Shown: positions 32,464 to 43,317 of the stretch, in pieces
Numbering within the stretch: the first letter of the stretch is position 1
Layout of the letters: each line of letters begins with the position of its first letter
DNA from: Paralithodes platypus
Lineage: Eukaryota > Arthropoda > Malacostraca > Decapoda > Lithodidae
Assembly: GCA_032716605.1 (NCBI GenBank)
Contig: CM064545.1
Span: forward strand, 6,908,463 to 6,972,462
Length of the DNA stretch: 64,000 bases
Direction of reading: 5' to 3'
Made by a program: the position numbers and the translations under genes
Notes under the pieces: model-generated
The model's database searches: none
What the model was told of the DNA's origin: nothing
The model's input: the letters and a program-made list of their open reading frames with translations, nothing else

Positions 32464-33170
32464 AACATAGATTAGGGTCTCACCTGTACAATCTCAAATT
32501 TGCTGATGATGCAAAAATTGCAAATAGCGTACTCTCAAATGAACATGTCGAAGATATGCAACATAATCTAAATAAGTTGTCACAATGGGCTCAAATTTGG
32601 CAAGTGTGCTTCAATGCAGATAAATGTAAAGTAGGCTTACTCCATTTTGGAAACCGAAATGAGAAAGCAAACTATTCAATAAATGACACCCAACTTAAGA
32701 GCGATTGATTTGCGAGTAACAATATCGAGTAACCTGAAACCGATTCAACAATGTTCAGCAGTTGCTAAGAAGGCAAACAAAATAATTGGCTTTGTAGGCA
32801 GATAATTTGAGCATAAATCCAAAGATGTAATCCTAAATCTTTACAATTTCTTCGCCTGGAATATTGCGTTGAATCCTGATGCCCTTACTACCAAAAAGAT
32901 ATAGACAAGCTAGAACTAGTTCAACGTAGAGTTACCAAAATAATACTTTGCCTAAAGAACAAACTATACGAGGAGCGTCTTAGAGAGTTAAATTGTTTCC
33001 TTTAACCCAGCGCAGATTAAGAGGAGGCTTAATTCTTCAATCGAGATGTCAACTTGTGGAATGGGCTTCCTCAAGATGTCATAGACTGCAAAACCGTTGA
33101 TTCTTATAAACTTCGCCTAGACAAACACCTTGCCTTAAATCCACGACTGACTGCATTTGTAAATAAATAA
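32464..33170 (+). pseudogene. LINE-D RT C-terminal part
   Basis: Resumes after the piggyBac-like element with GLTCTISNLLMM-like codons, then the KCKV segment near 32625, the SNLKPIQQCSA segment near 32730, and the closing segment near 33110 (YKLRLDKHLALNPRLTAFVNK). Frameshifts near 32635, 32700 and 32850 break it. Confidence 0.7.
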
Positions 33171-33474
33171 AGTGTTTATTATTTTGTTACTAACAACTGT
33201 CCCCTACTAACATCTCCTAATCCTGCCACGGACATTTGCCCCAGGGCAGTCTTCCCTTTCCATTTTTCCCTTACCCTCTAAACTATTGTTTGGACTCGTG
33301 ACCATCAATGTTTTGGAGGGCAAGCAGCCTTGAAGGGTCGCTGGAACTGTTGTTGCTTGATTTCCTTTGTACTCTCCGTTCACATTCCATATTCTTGGTC
33401 TGGTTCTTTCTAAAGTAATTATTATTCCTGACCAACAGAGCTGAGCGGTTGGCCAAATATATTAGATACAGTAG

Positions 33475-34004
33475 TTGTTGTTGTTGTTGTTGTTCCCCAA
33501 GCTGCCTGGCCGTTCAGCCCCAAGGCCCAGAGCAAGGCCAAGGCCATAACTGAGCGCCCCCTAAGAACCCTCCCTGCCGACCACAATAAAGCCTGGGTGT
33601 CCGAAGCCACTCCATGGCGGGGAGCTGAGGAGGGTGTGGAAACGCCTGGTAAACCAAAGCCCAACCCAGGGCCCTGTGCCCCTCAGCAATTATGAAGAGA
33701 AAGTTGAGGGGCAAAGGAAAAATGTGACGCTTTGGCTGCCAATCTTGGTAGATTGGGAGGTCAATCCACGGAAGAAATGCCGTCACTTGAGATCTAGAAA
33801 ATATATAAGTAAAAGGAACAGTCAGAGTAAGCTATGGGTATGGCAGAGATCGCTCAGTTCTCACTCTGATAGACCAGCCCATCATACACCACATGACTAG
33901 AACCCAATCCTCTCAGCATCAGCTAAGAAAGGCCCTAGAAAGCCGCCTTTGGCGGGGGGATAGCTCCCCTATTTCAACCCCTTTCGGGGTTGGGCACCCG
34001 CCGA
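33475..34004 (-). mobile_element. SINE-like retroelement with (AAC)n tail
   Basis: Flanked by GATACAGTAG at 33465-33474 and 34005-34014; copy A has a single GATACAATAG at the matching place. On the minus strand the element starts near a hairpin (CAACCCCGAAAGGGGTTG) and ends in about six AAC units. It is GC-richer than its surroundings. The 90-codon minus-strand ORF (33514-33786) is unrecognised. It may be a SINE or the 3' end of an unknown LINE. Confidence 0.65.
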
Positions 34005-34154
34005 GATACAGTAGTTAATATACTACTATACTATAGATACAGTAGTTAATATATTCTGCTTGGTCTTCAATATTGAATCTCTATGATGTTCAAGTCCTGG
34101 ATATCATTCCCCATAAAACGGTTCTGTATTATTTATAACACTTATTAATTATAT

Positions 34155-35554
34155 GCACCCTATGACTGGAAGACTGGCATAATAGTCCCCCTATATAAGG
34201 GCAAAGGGGAAAGAGGAGTGTGTGGCAAACACCGAGGAATATGTCTTCTAAGCATAGTAGGGAAGGTATACAGTAGGGTAGTGATTGAGAGAGTGAGAGT
34301 GAGAACGGAGAAATGGATAGGCGACGAGCAGGGAGGTTTTAGGAAGGGAAGAGGATGTGTAGACCAGATTTTTACCCTGAATTGTGTTGTGGAGAAGTAT
34401 CTGGAGAAGAAACAAAAGGTGTATGTTGCCTTTATGGACTTGGAGAAGGCCTATGACAGAGTGGATAGAGAAGGTTTGTGGAAAGTACTAAGAATATACG
34501 GAGTAGAGGGCAAGTTGCTGAAAGCAGTGAAGAGCATGTATGAGGGTGCAAAGGCGGCAGTACGTGTGGAGAGTGAGCAGAGCAAGTTCTTTGACCTGAA
34601 TGTTGGCTTGAAACAGGGGTGTGTGATGTCCCCGTGGTTGTTTACTGTATATATGGATGGAGTCATGAAAGAAATACTATCAAGAGCAGTGGATGTTGGT
34701 GTATCGCTGAAAAGGGAGGGAATTGAGTGGAAGCTACCTATACTGCTGTTTGCGGATGATACAGTTCTGATGAGTGATAATGAATGGGAGTTGCAGGGTC
34801 TGGTAAATGAGTTTGGAACAGTGTGCGAAAAACGAAATTTGAAGGTGAATACGGGGAAGAGCAAGGTTATGGTCTTCGAAAGGGGTGAAGTCACAGAGTA
34901 TGAGGTGAAGCTGAACAGTCAGGCTATGGAGATCGTCAACTCTTTTAAGTATCTGGGCAGTGTGTTGAGTAAAGATGGGACTATGGATGAAGAAGTGCGG
35001 GAGAGGGTACAACAGGGGAAGAGGGTTGTAGGAATGCTAAAAGCAGTAACAAGAAATAGGGTGGTCAGTATGGAAGTGAAGAAGTCCTTGCATGACAGCG
35101 TGGTAATCCCGACACTGACTTACGGAAGCGAAGCATGGACGTTGGTTGAGAGACTCAGACCAAGAGTGAGAGCAGTGGAAATTAATTACTTAAGGAGTGC
35201 GTGCGGAGTTACATGGAGGGATAGACAGACTAATGAGGAAGTAAGAAGGAGGTGTGGTGTGGAGGTAGATGTGCTGGGAAGTGTGAAAAGGAACAACTTA
35301 AGATGGTTCGGCCATATGGAACGTATGGAAAGCGAGAGAATGACTAAGAGGGTGTACGAGAGCGAGGTGGAGGGACAGAGAGGGAGAGTAGACCGAATAT
35401 GAGGTGGAAGTATGGAGTGAGGAAGTACATGAACGAGGGCGGTGCTGGTTGGGGGGAGGGGCGTCGACTGACTGGGGACAGAGGTGCATGGGGGCGATTC
35501 GTTCGTGGCCACACCTTCGGGGATCACGGCGTCAGGCAATAGATAGATAGATAG
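34155..35554 (+). mobile_element. RTE-like LINE copy 2, 1.4 kb, with 11-bp target duplication
   Basis: Flanked by ATTAATTATAT at 34144-34154 and 35555-35565. The element is 5'-truncated inside RT and ends in a GATA-type tail after the 3' hairpin. It sits inside duplication copy B, while copy A has an empty site near 12350. It therefore inserted after the duplication or was absent from the copied template. Confidence 0.9.
34218..35402 (+). pseudogene. RTE-like reverse transcriptase, 394-codon open frame
   Basis: The best-preserved RT in the window. Motifs: RGICLLSIVGKVYSR (5), AFMDLEKAYDRVDR (70-84), GLKQGCVMSPWLFTVYMDGV (about 129-148), LLFADDTVLMS (about 174-184) and KRNNLRWFGHMERM (about 365-378). 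The finger region and the endonuclease are missing because of 5' truncation; the first Met is internal. The frame closes at a TGA within the sequence that in the other copy continues GRPKER. Confidence 0.85.
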
Positions 35555-35799
35555 ATTAATTATATTGGAGCCATGTATGCATTTTAAATTAATCCAAATA
35601 CAACCATAGCTTTGACTAAATTTAGGCTATTCGGCCAACAGTGCAATTATATCTTAGTTTGTTATATAATACAACAGATATATAATTTCCAGCTTAAATT
35701 AAAGTTGATGGGATAGACAGGTTGGGGAGATTAGATGGCTAAGAACTAGAAGGATAGGAGGAAAGAAGGAGCAAATTATAAAAGAAAAAGGTAGAGGTT

Positions 35800-36300
35800 A
35801 TTCTTCCTGTTCTTCCATATATTGTCAAACTGAATCATTACTATCCAAGTCGTCAAGCTCTTCATAATTATACATTTACTATTGAAGCGATATTTTATTC
35901 AATCTTAAACCGTGTCGCTCAAGTGTGATATGTAATTAGAACGTGAATTTGCCTCGCGCTGCTTTTGTTTTCTTCCTTTTCTCTTTTTTGTCATCAATAT
36001 TACCCTAAGGTATTTATAACATTTGTTTTTATTCCGGTAGAGTTATCACATACAACATATTCCCCTATACACACGTTTTAAATTAGACGGTAGCAACCCA
36101 TAATGAAGATCTCCATCGCTTAGGCAAAATGTCTTCAATTAATTGAGCATAACAAATGGAAGAACCCAGAACACGTCATCCCAGTTCTTGATTAAAGGGG
36201 ACATGTTAAATGAAGCACTCCCTAGAGAGAGCAGTGAGGGGAGCCAGTAATGATGAAACACGGAGAAGTACACCATGATGGAGTGAGGAGGGAAGGAACA
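35800..36300 (-). pseudogene. Anonymous ORF remnants of duplication copy B
   Basis: Counterpart of the two ORF remnants at 12573-13062. It keeps the acidic ELDDLDSNDS segment but has a TGA just after it and indels in the basic segment. The region near 36090-36290 has a frameshift relative to copy A. Decay in both copies suggests no selection now. Confidence 0.3.
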
Positions 36301-37119
36301 CCAAATAACACACGGGTATAAATGTATTGTAGAGAGTGTCTGAGAGGGAGCGATATTACATTACAGCAGCAGTGGAAGGGAGATACAGCAGTATTTCAGG
36401 GACAGGGGGAGGAAGGTGTTTTATGTATTCTGCAAGTATTATATTTAACAAATGTAAGGTCACAAAGCAATTGAGAGATACACAGATAAATAAATAGAGA
36501 GTGAGAGTGAGCTGTGTATTATCAGGAAATGCATGGCGTTACATAAATGTTAATAACAGCTATCGTCATGTTTATATCAATTAACATTAATACACAACAA
36601 TAGGATGTCTGGAATGTATATACATGATTAAATTTTCAAAGTTTATTCAAACCTTAACCTTATATCTTAATACCTTATATCCTTAACAATATAAGTTTTT
36701 TCTTTCATATAAACCCATATTGACCTCAAACGTTTACATTTGTTGATTGGTTAATGTTTGGATTTGTTAAGTCAAAGTTTATAATTTTAATATTCCTAAT
36801 TTGTTTATTATTTCCATACACCTTTTGGCTGACCCACATGCCTATGTTTTGTTTTTTTGTGTTTTTTTTTGGGGGGGGGTCATCAAATGATTAAATTATC
36901 CACTTTCTCTATAATCTCTCTAATAAACTTTCTGGATGCAGGTATATTGTATAATATCCTTATGCGGACTGTAGTAACTTCATAACATTGTCAAATATTG
37001 TGTTCAGTTACTACAGTGTATAGTCTTGCTATTCATTAGATGTTATTTATTATATCAATTCATTATTTTTTGTTTTTGTCAACATACTCTAAAATCGTTC
37101 ACCATATTGTGTAATACGG

Positions 37120-37205
37120 GAGAGGAATCCTGACCAGGATTCGAACCCTGCTCACTACAGGTAAATTTGGGAGAGTTGGCAACCGTAACCACTTGGCCGT
37201 GAGCG
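37120..37205 (-). pseudogene. tRNA-like sequence, duplication copy B
   Basis: Same as 13871-13955: GGCCAAGTGGTTACGG (box A type) and GGGTTCGAATCCTGG (box B type) on the minus strand, with no acceptor stem. It directly precedes the 24-bp satellite. Confidence 0.55.
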
Positions 37206-37712
37206 GATATAAGGGAAGCAACCTTAGTTAATATAAGGGAAGCAACCTTAGTTAATATAAGGGAAGCAACCTTAGTTAATATAAGGGAAGCAACCTTAGT
37301 TAATATAAGGAAGCAACCTTAGTTAATATAAGGGAAGCAGCCTTAGTTAATATAAGGGAAGCAACCTTAGTTAATATAAGGGAAGCAGCCTTAGTTAATA
37401 TAAGGGAAGCAACCTTAGTTAATATAAGGGAAGCAACCTTAGTTAATATAAGGGAAGCAACCTTAGTTAATATAAGGGAAGCAGCCTTAGTTAATATAAG
37501 GGAAGCAACCTTAGTTAATATAAGGGAAGCAGCCTTAGTTAATATAAGGGAAGCAACCTTAGTTAATATAAGGGAAGCAGCCTTAGTTAATATAAGGGAA
37601 GCAACCTTAGTTAATATAAGGGAAGCAGCCTTAGTTAATGTAAGGGAAGCAGCCTTAGTTAATATAAGGGAAGCAACCTTAGTTAATATAAAGGAAGCAA
37701 CCTTAGTTAATA
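37206..37712 (+). repeat. 24-bp satellite, about 21 units
   Basis: The unit is ATATAAGGGAAGCAACCTTA plus GTTA. Units vary between GCAACC and GCAGCC, and one lacks a G near 37310. The core equals the first half of the 50-bp unit at 13951. A 145-codon minus-strand ORF with eight-residue repeats is a by-product of the 24-bp period. Confidence 0.95.
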
Positions 37713-38640
37713 TTTGAAGAACCAGGTTATAGTACATTCCATCATGTGACTTAAAATTGTAAAGGAGTATTTATTTTATACACTTTCATAATTATGTCCT
37801 CGTTATGTCGAAATTGTTACACTAAATTGATTATTGTCATTGTTGTGAAAGTGTTTTAATTGGGCTTAACTATGAAGTAATGTAAAGGGAGCAATATAGT
37901 TTGTATGGTAATACATATATCTTACTCCTATCTTGGTGATACCCGCTGTCAGTGTAAGATTACTCACACCCCAGCTAACTATATTAATCAAATGTCCTAT
38001 ATTACTCATAATGGCAACCTACAGACAAAGTTACACTGAAGTTTATGAGGACACTTCGTATCTAGAAGGTCTGAGATGCTCTTCAGCCCTTCACTGCCTC
38101 GAGATACTTTTTAAGTTGATTATAATAATCTATGAATAATATTAGTCAAATATAGAAGTCGTCGTTGGATTGAAGGGGTTGATAATAAGAGACGGTGAAA
38201 CATGTTGCATCTTTGTATCTTGAGAACAGGTGTCCGTGTACGATTAGTATCACACCAGGCAGTATTTCATGAAGGGCAAGAGGCCGTTCAGAAGGGAAGC
38301 CATAACATATTCAATTATAGTCCACCACCAAAGTATGGGATATCAGGGCTGGAGGTGAAATTGAAGTGCAAACAATGTGTTATTGTTGATTTAATGTAGA
38401 TTAGACTCCACAGTTAACAATCCAATTTATGACACTTTGTCATCTCTGAATATTTTTAACATGCTAAATAATAATAGCCGACACCAAAATTCGCCATTTT
38501 GCTTTATTGATACGGGTGAGCTATCTAAATATATATATTTGATAATAAATGTGTTATGGCAATCTTGCACAATCCTATTTGGCCTATAATAATACGTTTT
38601 TGCTACATTTAATTAAATACAATTTACGTCAATTGCCATT
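37713..38640. other. Post-satellite block of duplication copy B
   Basis: Non-coding, co-linear with 14684-15092 and 17141-17310. Positions 38110-38445 have no counterpart in copy A. Confidence 0.55.
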
Positions 38641-39193
38641 TACGTCGAATAGAGATAATTCATATAACAATATTATTATTGGGAAAATCCTTGTACTGAG
38701 AGAGTATTGGCATAGTTCGGTGAACAAGCCTACATCATTCCTATCCTTCATGACCTAAACAGCTAGGTCATCATCCCATCCGTATCCCGGACTGCTCTGG
38801 AGATCGGCTCAACATTCATGACTTATTTCTACCCTCTAATCTTTCTGCTTACTCTGTAAATCTTCTCCCTTTATTGGGCTTCTCTGACCTTGACCTTATC
38901 TCTGTCTCTCCTGTACCGCCATCTGACCCCTCTTGCCGGTGGCGCTTGTGGCATTTTGATGCTGCCGACTGGGTGGCTCTTCTGCAGTACTTCTTGGATT
39001 CTCCATGGAATGATTTTTCCCTCCATAGACGGATACCCTCAAAGAGTGCGAAGCGCATTACTGAGGTAATCCTTTTGGGCATGGAAGCATACTTCCCATT
39101 TTCTTTCTCTCAAACTAACTCACATTACACTTAGTTTACTCACACTTGTTATAATGCTGTCCGCAATAAGAAGGAAGCATTCACACGGAACTG

Positions 39194-39829
39194 TTGTCTT
39201 CAAACTCAAGAATTTCGTACTTTATATACTTCTGCCTGGAATCAAGCCAAATCTGTTCTTTGATATGGCAAAACTCTTTCATTAATTTCAAATGCTCTGA
39301 GATTTCTAACTCTAGTTTTTCCCAAGCTTTTCAGCATTTAGCCAAAAACTTCACTAACAATTTAACTTCCCCGTCTTTCCCTCCTCTTCCCCACTCTGAT
39401 GGTGCCGCCGTCACCTCTTCCTCTGACAAAGCTGAACTCTTTGCTCAAACTTTCACTATAAACTTCACTTTAGATGATTCCGGCGCTACTCTTCCCTCTC
39501 CACCCCTCTCTCACTTACTTATGCCTAATGTCATAATTTCTTCTAAGGATGTACTCTCTGCCTTCTCAGGGCTTAATAATAAGAAGGTGTATGGATCGGA
39601 TCGTATTCCTCCTGTTCTATTCAAAACCTGTTCTTCCGTGCATACTCCCAACATAGGCAAACACTTTCATCTCTGTCTTTCCTCTATAGTCTTTCCTTCT
39701 TGCTGGAAGTTTGCTCTCATTCAACCTGTCCCACAGAAGGGTGACTGCTCTCAACCCTCCAACTTTCGTCCAACTGCTCTTCTTGCATCTCTAAAGTCTT
39801 TGAAACTATTCGTAATTCAAATTGTCTAA
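39194..39829 (+). pseudogene. LINE-A RT N-terminal segment
   Basis: 211 open codons. Reads FAQTFTINFTLDDSG, VLSAFSGLNNKKVYGSDRIP and FPSCWKFALIQPVPQKGD, the finger-domain motifs of Jockey-type RT. The frame ends near the SNFRP segment, after which stops accumulate. Confidence 0.7.
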
Positions 39830-40360
39830 ATAATTTATCTTCCTATAATCCACTTTCAGATCTCCAGTATGTTTTTTTTAAAGGGCCAGCCCACTCTACT
39901 GGTGATCTCCTTTCTTATCTTACTAACTCTAGGTCATCTTACCTTCGGAACTTCGGTGAGACTTTTTCTATTGTACTAGACATGTCACAACTCACAAGCA
40001 TTCGATAAAGTCTGGCACAAATCTGAAAATTCCAAACTACCCTCCTTCACTTTTTATTCCCCTATCTGTACATTTTTCTCTCATTTCCTTTCCATTACCG
40101 TTCCATAGCTGTAGTTGTGGACGGCCTCGCTCACTTCCTTAACCTATCAACTCAGGTGTTCCTCAGGGTTTTGTCCTGTCTCTAGTTTTCTTTCAAATAT
40201 TCATTAATGATCTCCTCAACTCTACCTCTAGTCCTATTCACTCATATGCTGATGACTCTACCTTACACCATTCAACTAGTTTTCACAGCTTGCAATCAAT
40301 CAGCATTCAATCACTCCAAAAGTCATGTGAAAAGGCTATAGTATGCCTATTTTCTGATAC

Positions 40361-42984
40361 TAATAATTGATATTGGTTCAGGGGTAATTTATCGAGAGGA
40401 CTTCCCTAGTGGTTAAGGCCCCATTAATTGCTCTTTCCATTCACATATGCATAGCCTACGTGAGTTGCAGTTGGGATGTGTGTACATGCTTAGATTGATA
40501 TGCAGGATTCGAAGTTGCATAATAAATCGTAGGCAGTGTCCACCATTCTTTAACTGTCTTCGTGGTGCGATGCATAAGGTGTTGATTTTCGGTGTGAGCA
40601 TCCTGGATTCGAATCCACGGACTGCCACATGTGTTTGTAAATTTCATTAATCGATTTTAGGAGTATAGTTGGTTGTTGGAAGGAACATAATAATTGATAT
40701 TGGTTCAGGGGTAATTTATCGAGAGGACTTCCCTAGTGGTTAAGGCCCCATTAATTGCTCTTTCCATTCACATATGCATAGCCTACGTGAGTTGCAGTTG
40801 GGATGTGTGTACATGCTTAGATTGATATGCAGGATTCGAAGTTGCATAATAAATCGTAGGCAGTGTCCACCATTTTTTAACTGTCTTCGTGGTGCGATGC
40901 ATAAGGTGTTGATTTTCGGTGTGAGCATCCTGGATTCGAATCCACGGACTGCCACATGTGTTTGTAAATATCATTAATCGATTTTAGGAGTATAGTTGGT
41001 TGTTGGAAGGAACATAATAATTGATATTGGTTCAGGGGTAATTTATCGAGAGGACTTCCCTAGTGGTTAAGGCCCCATTAATTGCTCTTTCCATTCACAT
41101 ATGCATAGCCTACGTGAGTTGCAGTTGGGATGTGTGTACATGCTTAGATTGATATGCAGGATTCGAAGTTGCATAATAAATCGTAGGCAGTGTCCACCAT
41201 TCTTTAACTGTCTTCGTGGTGCGATGCATAAGGTGTTGATTTTCGGTGTGAGCATCCTGGATTTGAATCCACGGACTGCCACATGTGTTTGTAAATTTCA
41301 TTAATCGATTTTAGGAGTATAGTTGGTTGTTGGAAGGAACATAATAATTGATATTGGTTCAGGGGTAATTTATCGAGAGGACTTCCCTAGTGGTTAAGGC
41401 CCCATTAATTGCTCTTTCCATTCACATATGCATAGCCTACGTGAGTTGCAGTTGGGATGTGTGTACATGCTTAGATTGATATGCAGGATTCGAAGTTGCA
41501 TAATAAATCGTAGGCAGTGTCCACCATTCTTTAACTGTCTTCGTGGTGCGATGCATAAGGTGTTGATTTTCGGTGTGAGCATCCTGGATTCGAATCCACG
41601 GACTGCCACATGTGTTTGTAAATTTCATTAATCGATTTTAGGAGTATAGTTGGTTGTTGGAAGGAACATAATAATTGATATTGGTTCAGGGGTAATTTAT
41701 CGAGAGGACTTCCCTAGTGGTTAAGGCCCCATTAATTGCTCTTTCCATTCACATATGCATAGCCTACGTGAGTTGCAGTTGGGATGTGTGTACATGCTTA
41801 GATTGATATGCAGGATTCGAAGTTGCATAATAAATCGTAGGCAGTGTCCACCATTTTTTAACTGTCTTCGTGGTGCGATGCATAAGGTGTTGATTTTCGG
41901 TGTGAGCATCCTGGATTCGAATCCACGGACTGCCACATGTGTTTGTAAATATCATTAATCGATTTTAGGAGTATAGTTGGTTGTTGGAAGGAACATAATA
42001 ATTGATATTGGTTCAGGGGTAATTTATCGAGAGGACTTCCCTAGTGGTTAAGGCCCCATTAATTGCTCTTTCCATTCACATATGCATAGCCTACGTGAGT
42101 TGCAGTTGGGATGTGTGTACATGCTTAGATTGATATGCAGGATTCGAAGTTGCATAATAAATCGTAGGCAGTGTCCACCATTCTTTAACTGTCTTCGTGG
42201 TGCGATGCATAAGGTGTTGATTTTCGGTGTGAGCATCCTGGATTTGAATCCACGGACTGCCACATGTGTTTGTAAATTTCATTAATCGATTTTAGGAGTA
42301 TAGTTGGTTGTTGGAAGGAACATAATAATTGATATTGGTTCAGGGGTAATTTATCGAGAGGACTTCCCTAGTGGTTAAGGCCCCATTAATTGCTCTTTCC
42401 ATTCACATATGCATAGCCTACGTGAGTTGCAGTTGGGATGTGTGTACATGCTTAGATTGATATGCAGGATTCGAAGTTGCATAATAAATCGTAGGCAGTG
42501 TCCACCATTCTTTAACTGTCTTCGTGGTGCGATGCATAAGGTGTTGATTTTCGGTGTGAGCATCCTGGATTCGAATCCACGGACTGCCACATGTGTTTGT
42601 AAATTTCATTAAACGATTTTAGGAGTATAGTTGGTTGTTGGAAGGAACATAATAATTGATATTGGTTCAGGGGTAATTTATCGAGAGGACTTCCCTAGTG
42701 GTTAAGGCCCCATTAATTGCTCTTTCCATTCACATATGCATAGCCTACGTGAGTTGCAGTTGGGATGTGTGTACATGCTTAGATTGATATGCAGGATTCG
42801 AAGTTGCATAATAAATCGTAGGCAGTGTCCACCATTCTTTAGCTGTCTTCGTGGTGCGATGCATAAGGTGTTGATTTTCGGTGTGAGCATCCTGGATTCG
42901 AATCCACGGACTGCCACATGTGTTTGTAAATTTCATTAATCGATTTTAGGAGTATAGTTGGTTGTTGGAAGGAACATAATAATT
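40361..42984 (+). repeat. 327-bp satellite, 8 units, with a three-unit higher-order pattern
   Basis: Unit starts are about every 327 bases from 40361. Variant sites give the order A B C A B C A D. B units have TTTTTTAAC and AAATATCATT; C units have GATTTGAATCC; D has TTTAGCTG. The unit contains two tRNA-like box A candidates (CTAGTGGTTAAGG and CGTGGTGCGATGC) and a box B (GATTCGAATCC), so it probably derives from a SINE. Small ORFs repeat in every unit and are not genes. Confidence 0.95.
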
Positions 42985-43317
42985 ATCAATTACTTCTGAT
43001 TGAGACCCAATTTCTTTTTCTATCTACCCATCTCAAACGTCCACAAGACTAGCAATTACTCTTCAACAATACACAAATCAACCCTTCATTTCTCTCAATA
43101 TTCTTGGTGTATCTTTATCATCCAACTTGCCTGGAAAGATTATATTACCACTCTTGCTACAACAGCTTCCAAGAAATTATGTGTGTTCAACCCTCTCTGT
43201 GGGTTTTTCTTATCCTCACACAGATTCTTGCTCTGTTTAGGGCACAGTGCGCCCATGTATCGAGTATTGTTCGCATGTGTGGGAGATTCCACCCATACTG
43301 CACTGCTGCTACCTAAG

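Larger units (their letters stand above)
27560..33420 (+). mobile_element. LINE-D copy 3, near full length but degenerate, with four nested TTAA-type elements
   Basis: Endonuclease remnants at 27610-28890, linker at 29458-29776, RT from about 29900 to 33170, and a 3' UTR to about 33420. Insertions are T1 (28208-28710), T2 (28896-29453), T3 (30112-30338) and a piggyBac-like element (30805-32463). Joining the LINE across T1, T2 and T3 restores an open frame over each target site. Many single stops and indels remain. The 3' UTR is shared with copies 1 and 2. Confidence 0.8.
32572..38640 (+). repeat. Segmental duplication, copy B
   Basis: Co-linear with 11351-17310. Relative to copy A it carries two extra retroelements, each with a target duplication (33475-34004 and 34155-35554). 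Its satellite has a different period. It keeps about 330 bases at 38110-38445 that copy A lacks. Confidence 0.8.

Noticed and set aside
33422..33664. ORF ending in a Thr run
   Set aside because: The Thr run is the (AAC)n tail of a SINE-like element read as codons.
37300..37737. 145-codon minus-strand ORF of eight-residue repeats (LTKVASLI)
   Set aside because: It is the translation of a 24-bp satellite whose period is a multiple of three.
40413..42939. Repeated 63-71 codon ORFs on both strands, eight times
   Set aside because: They recur because the 327-bp unit recurs; no start context, domain or codon signal supports them.
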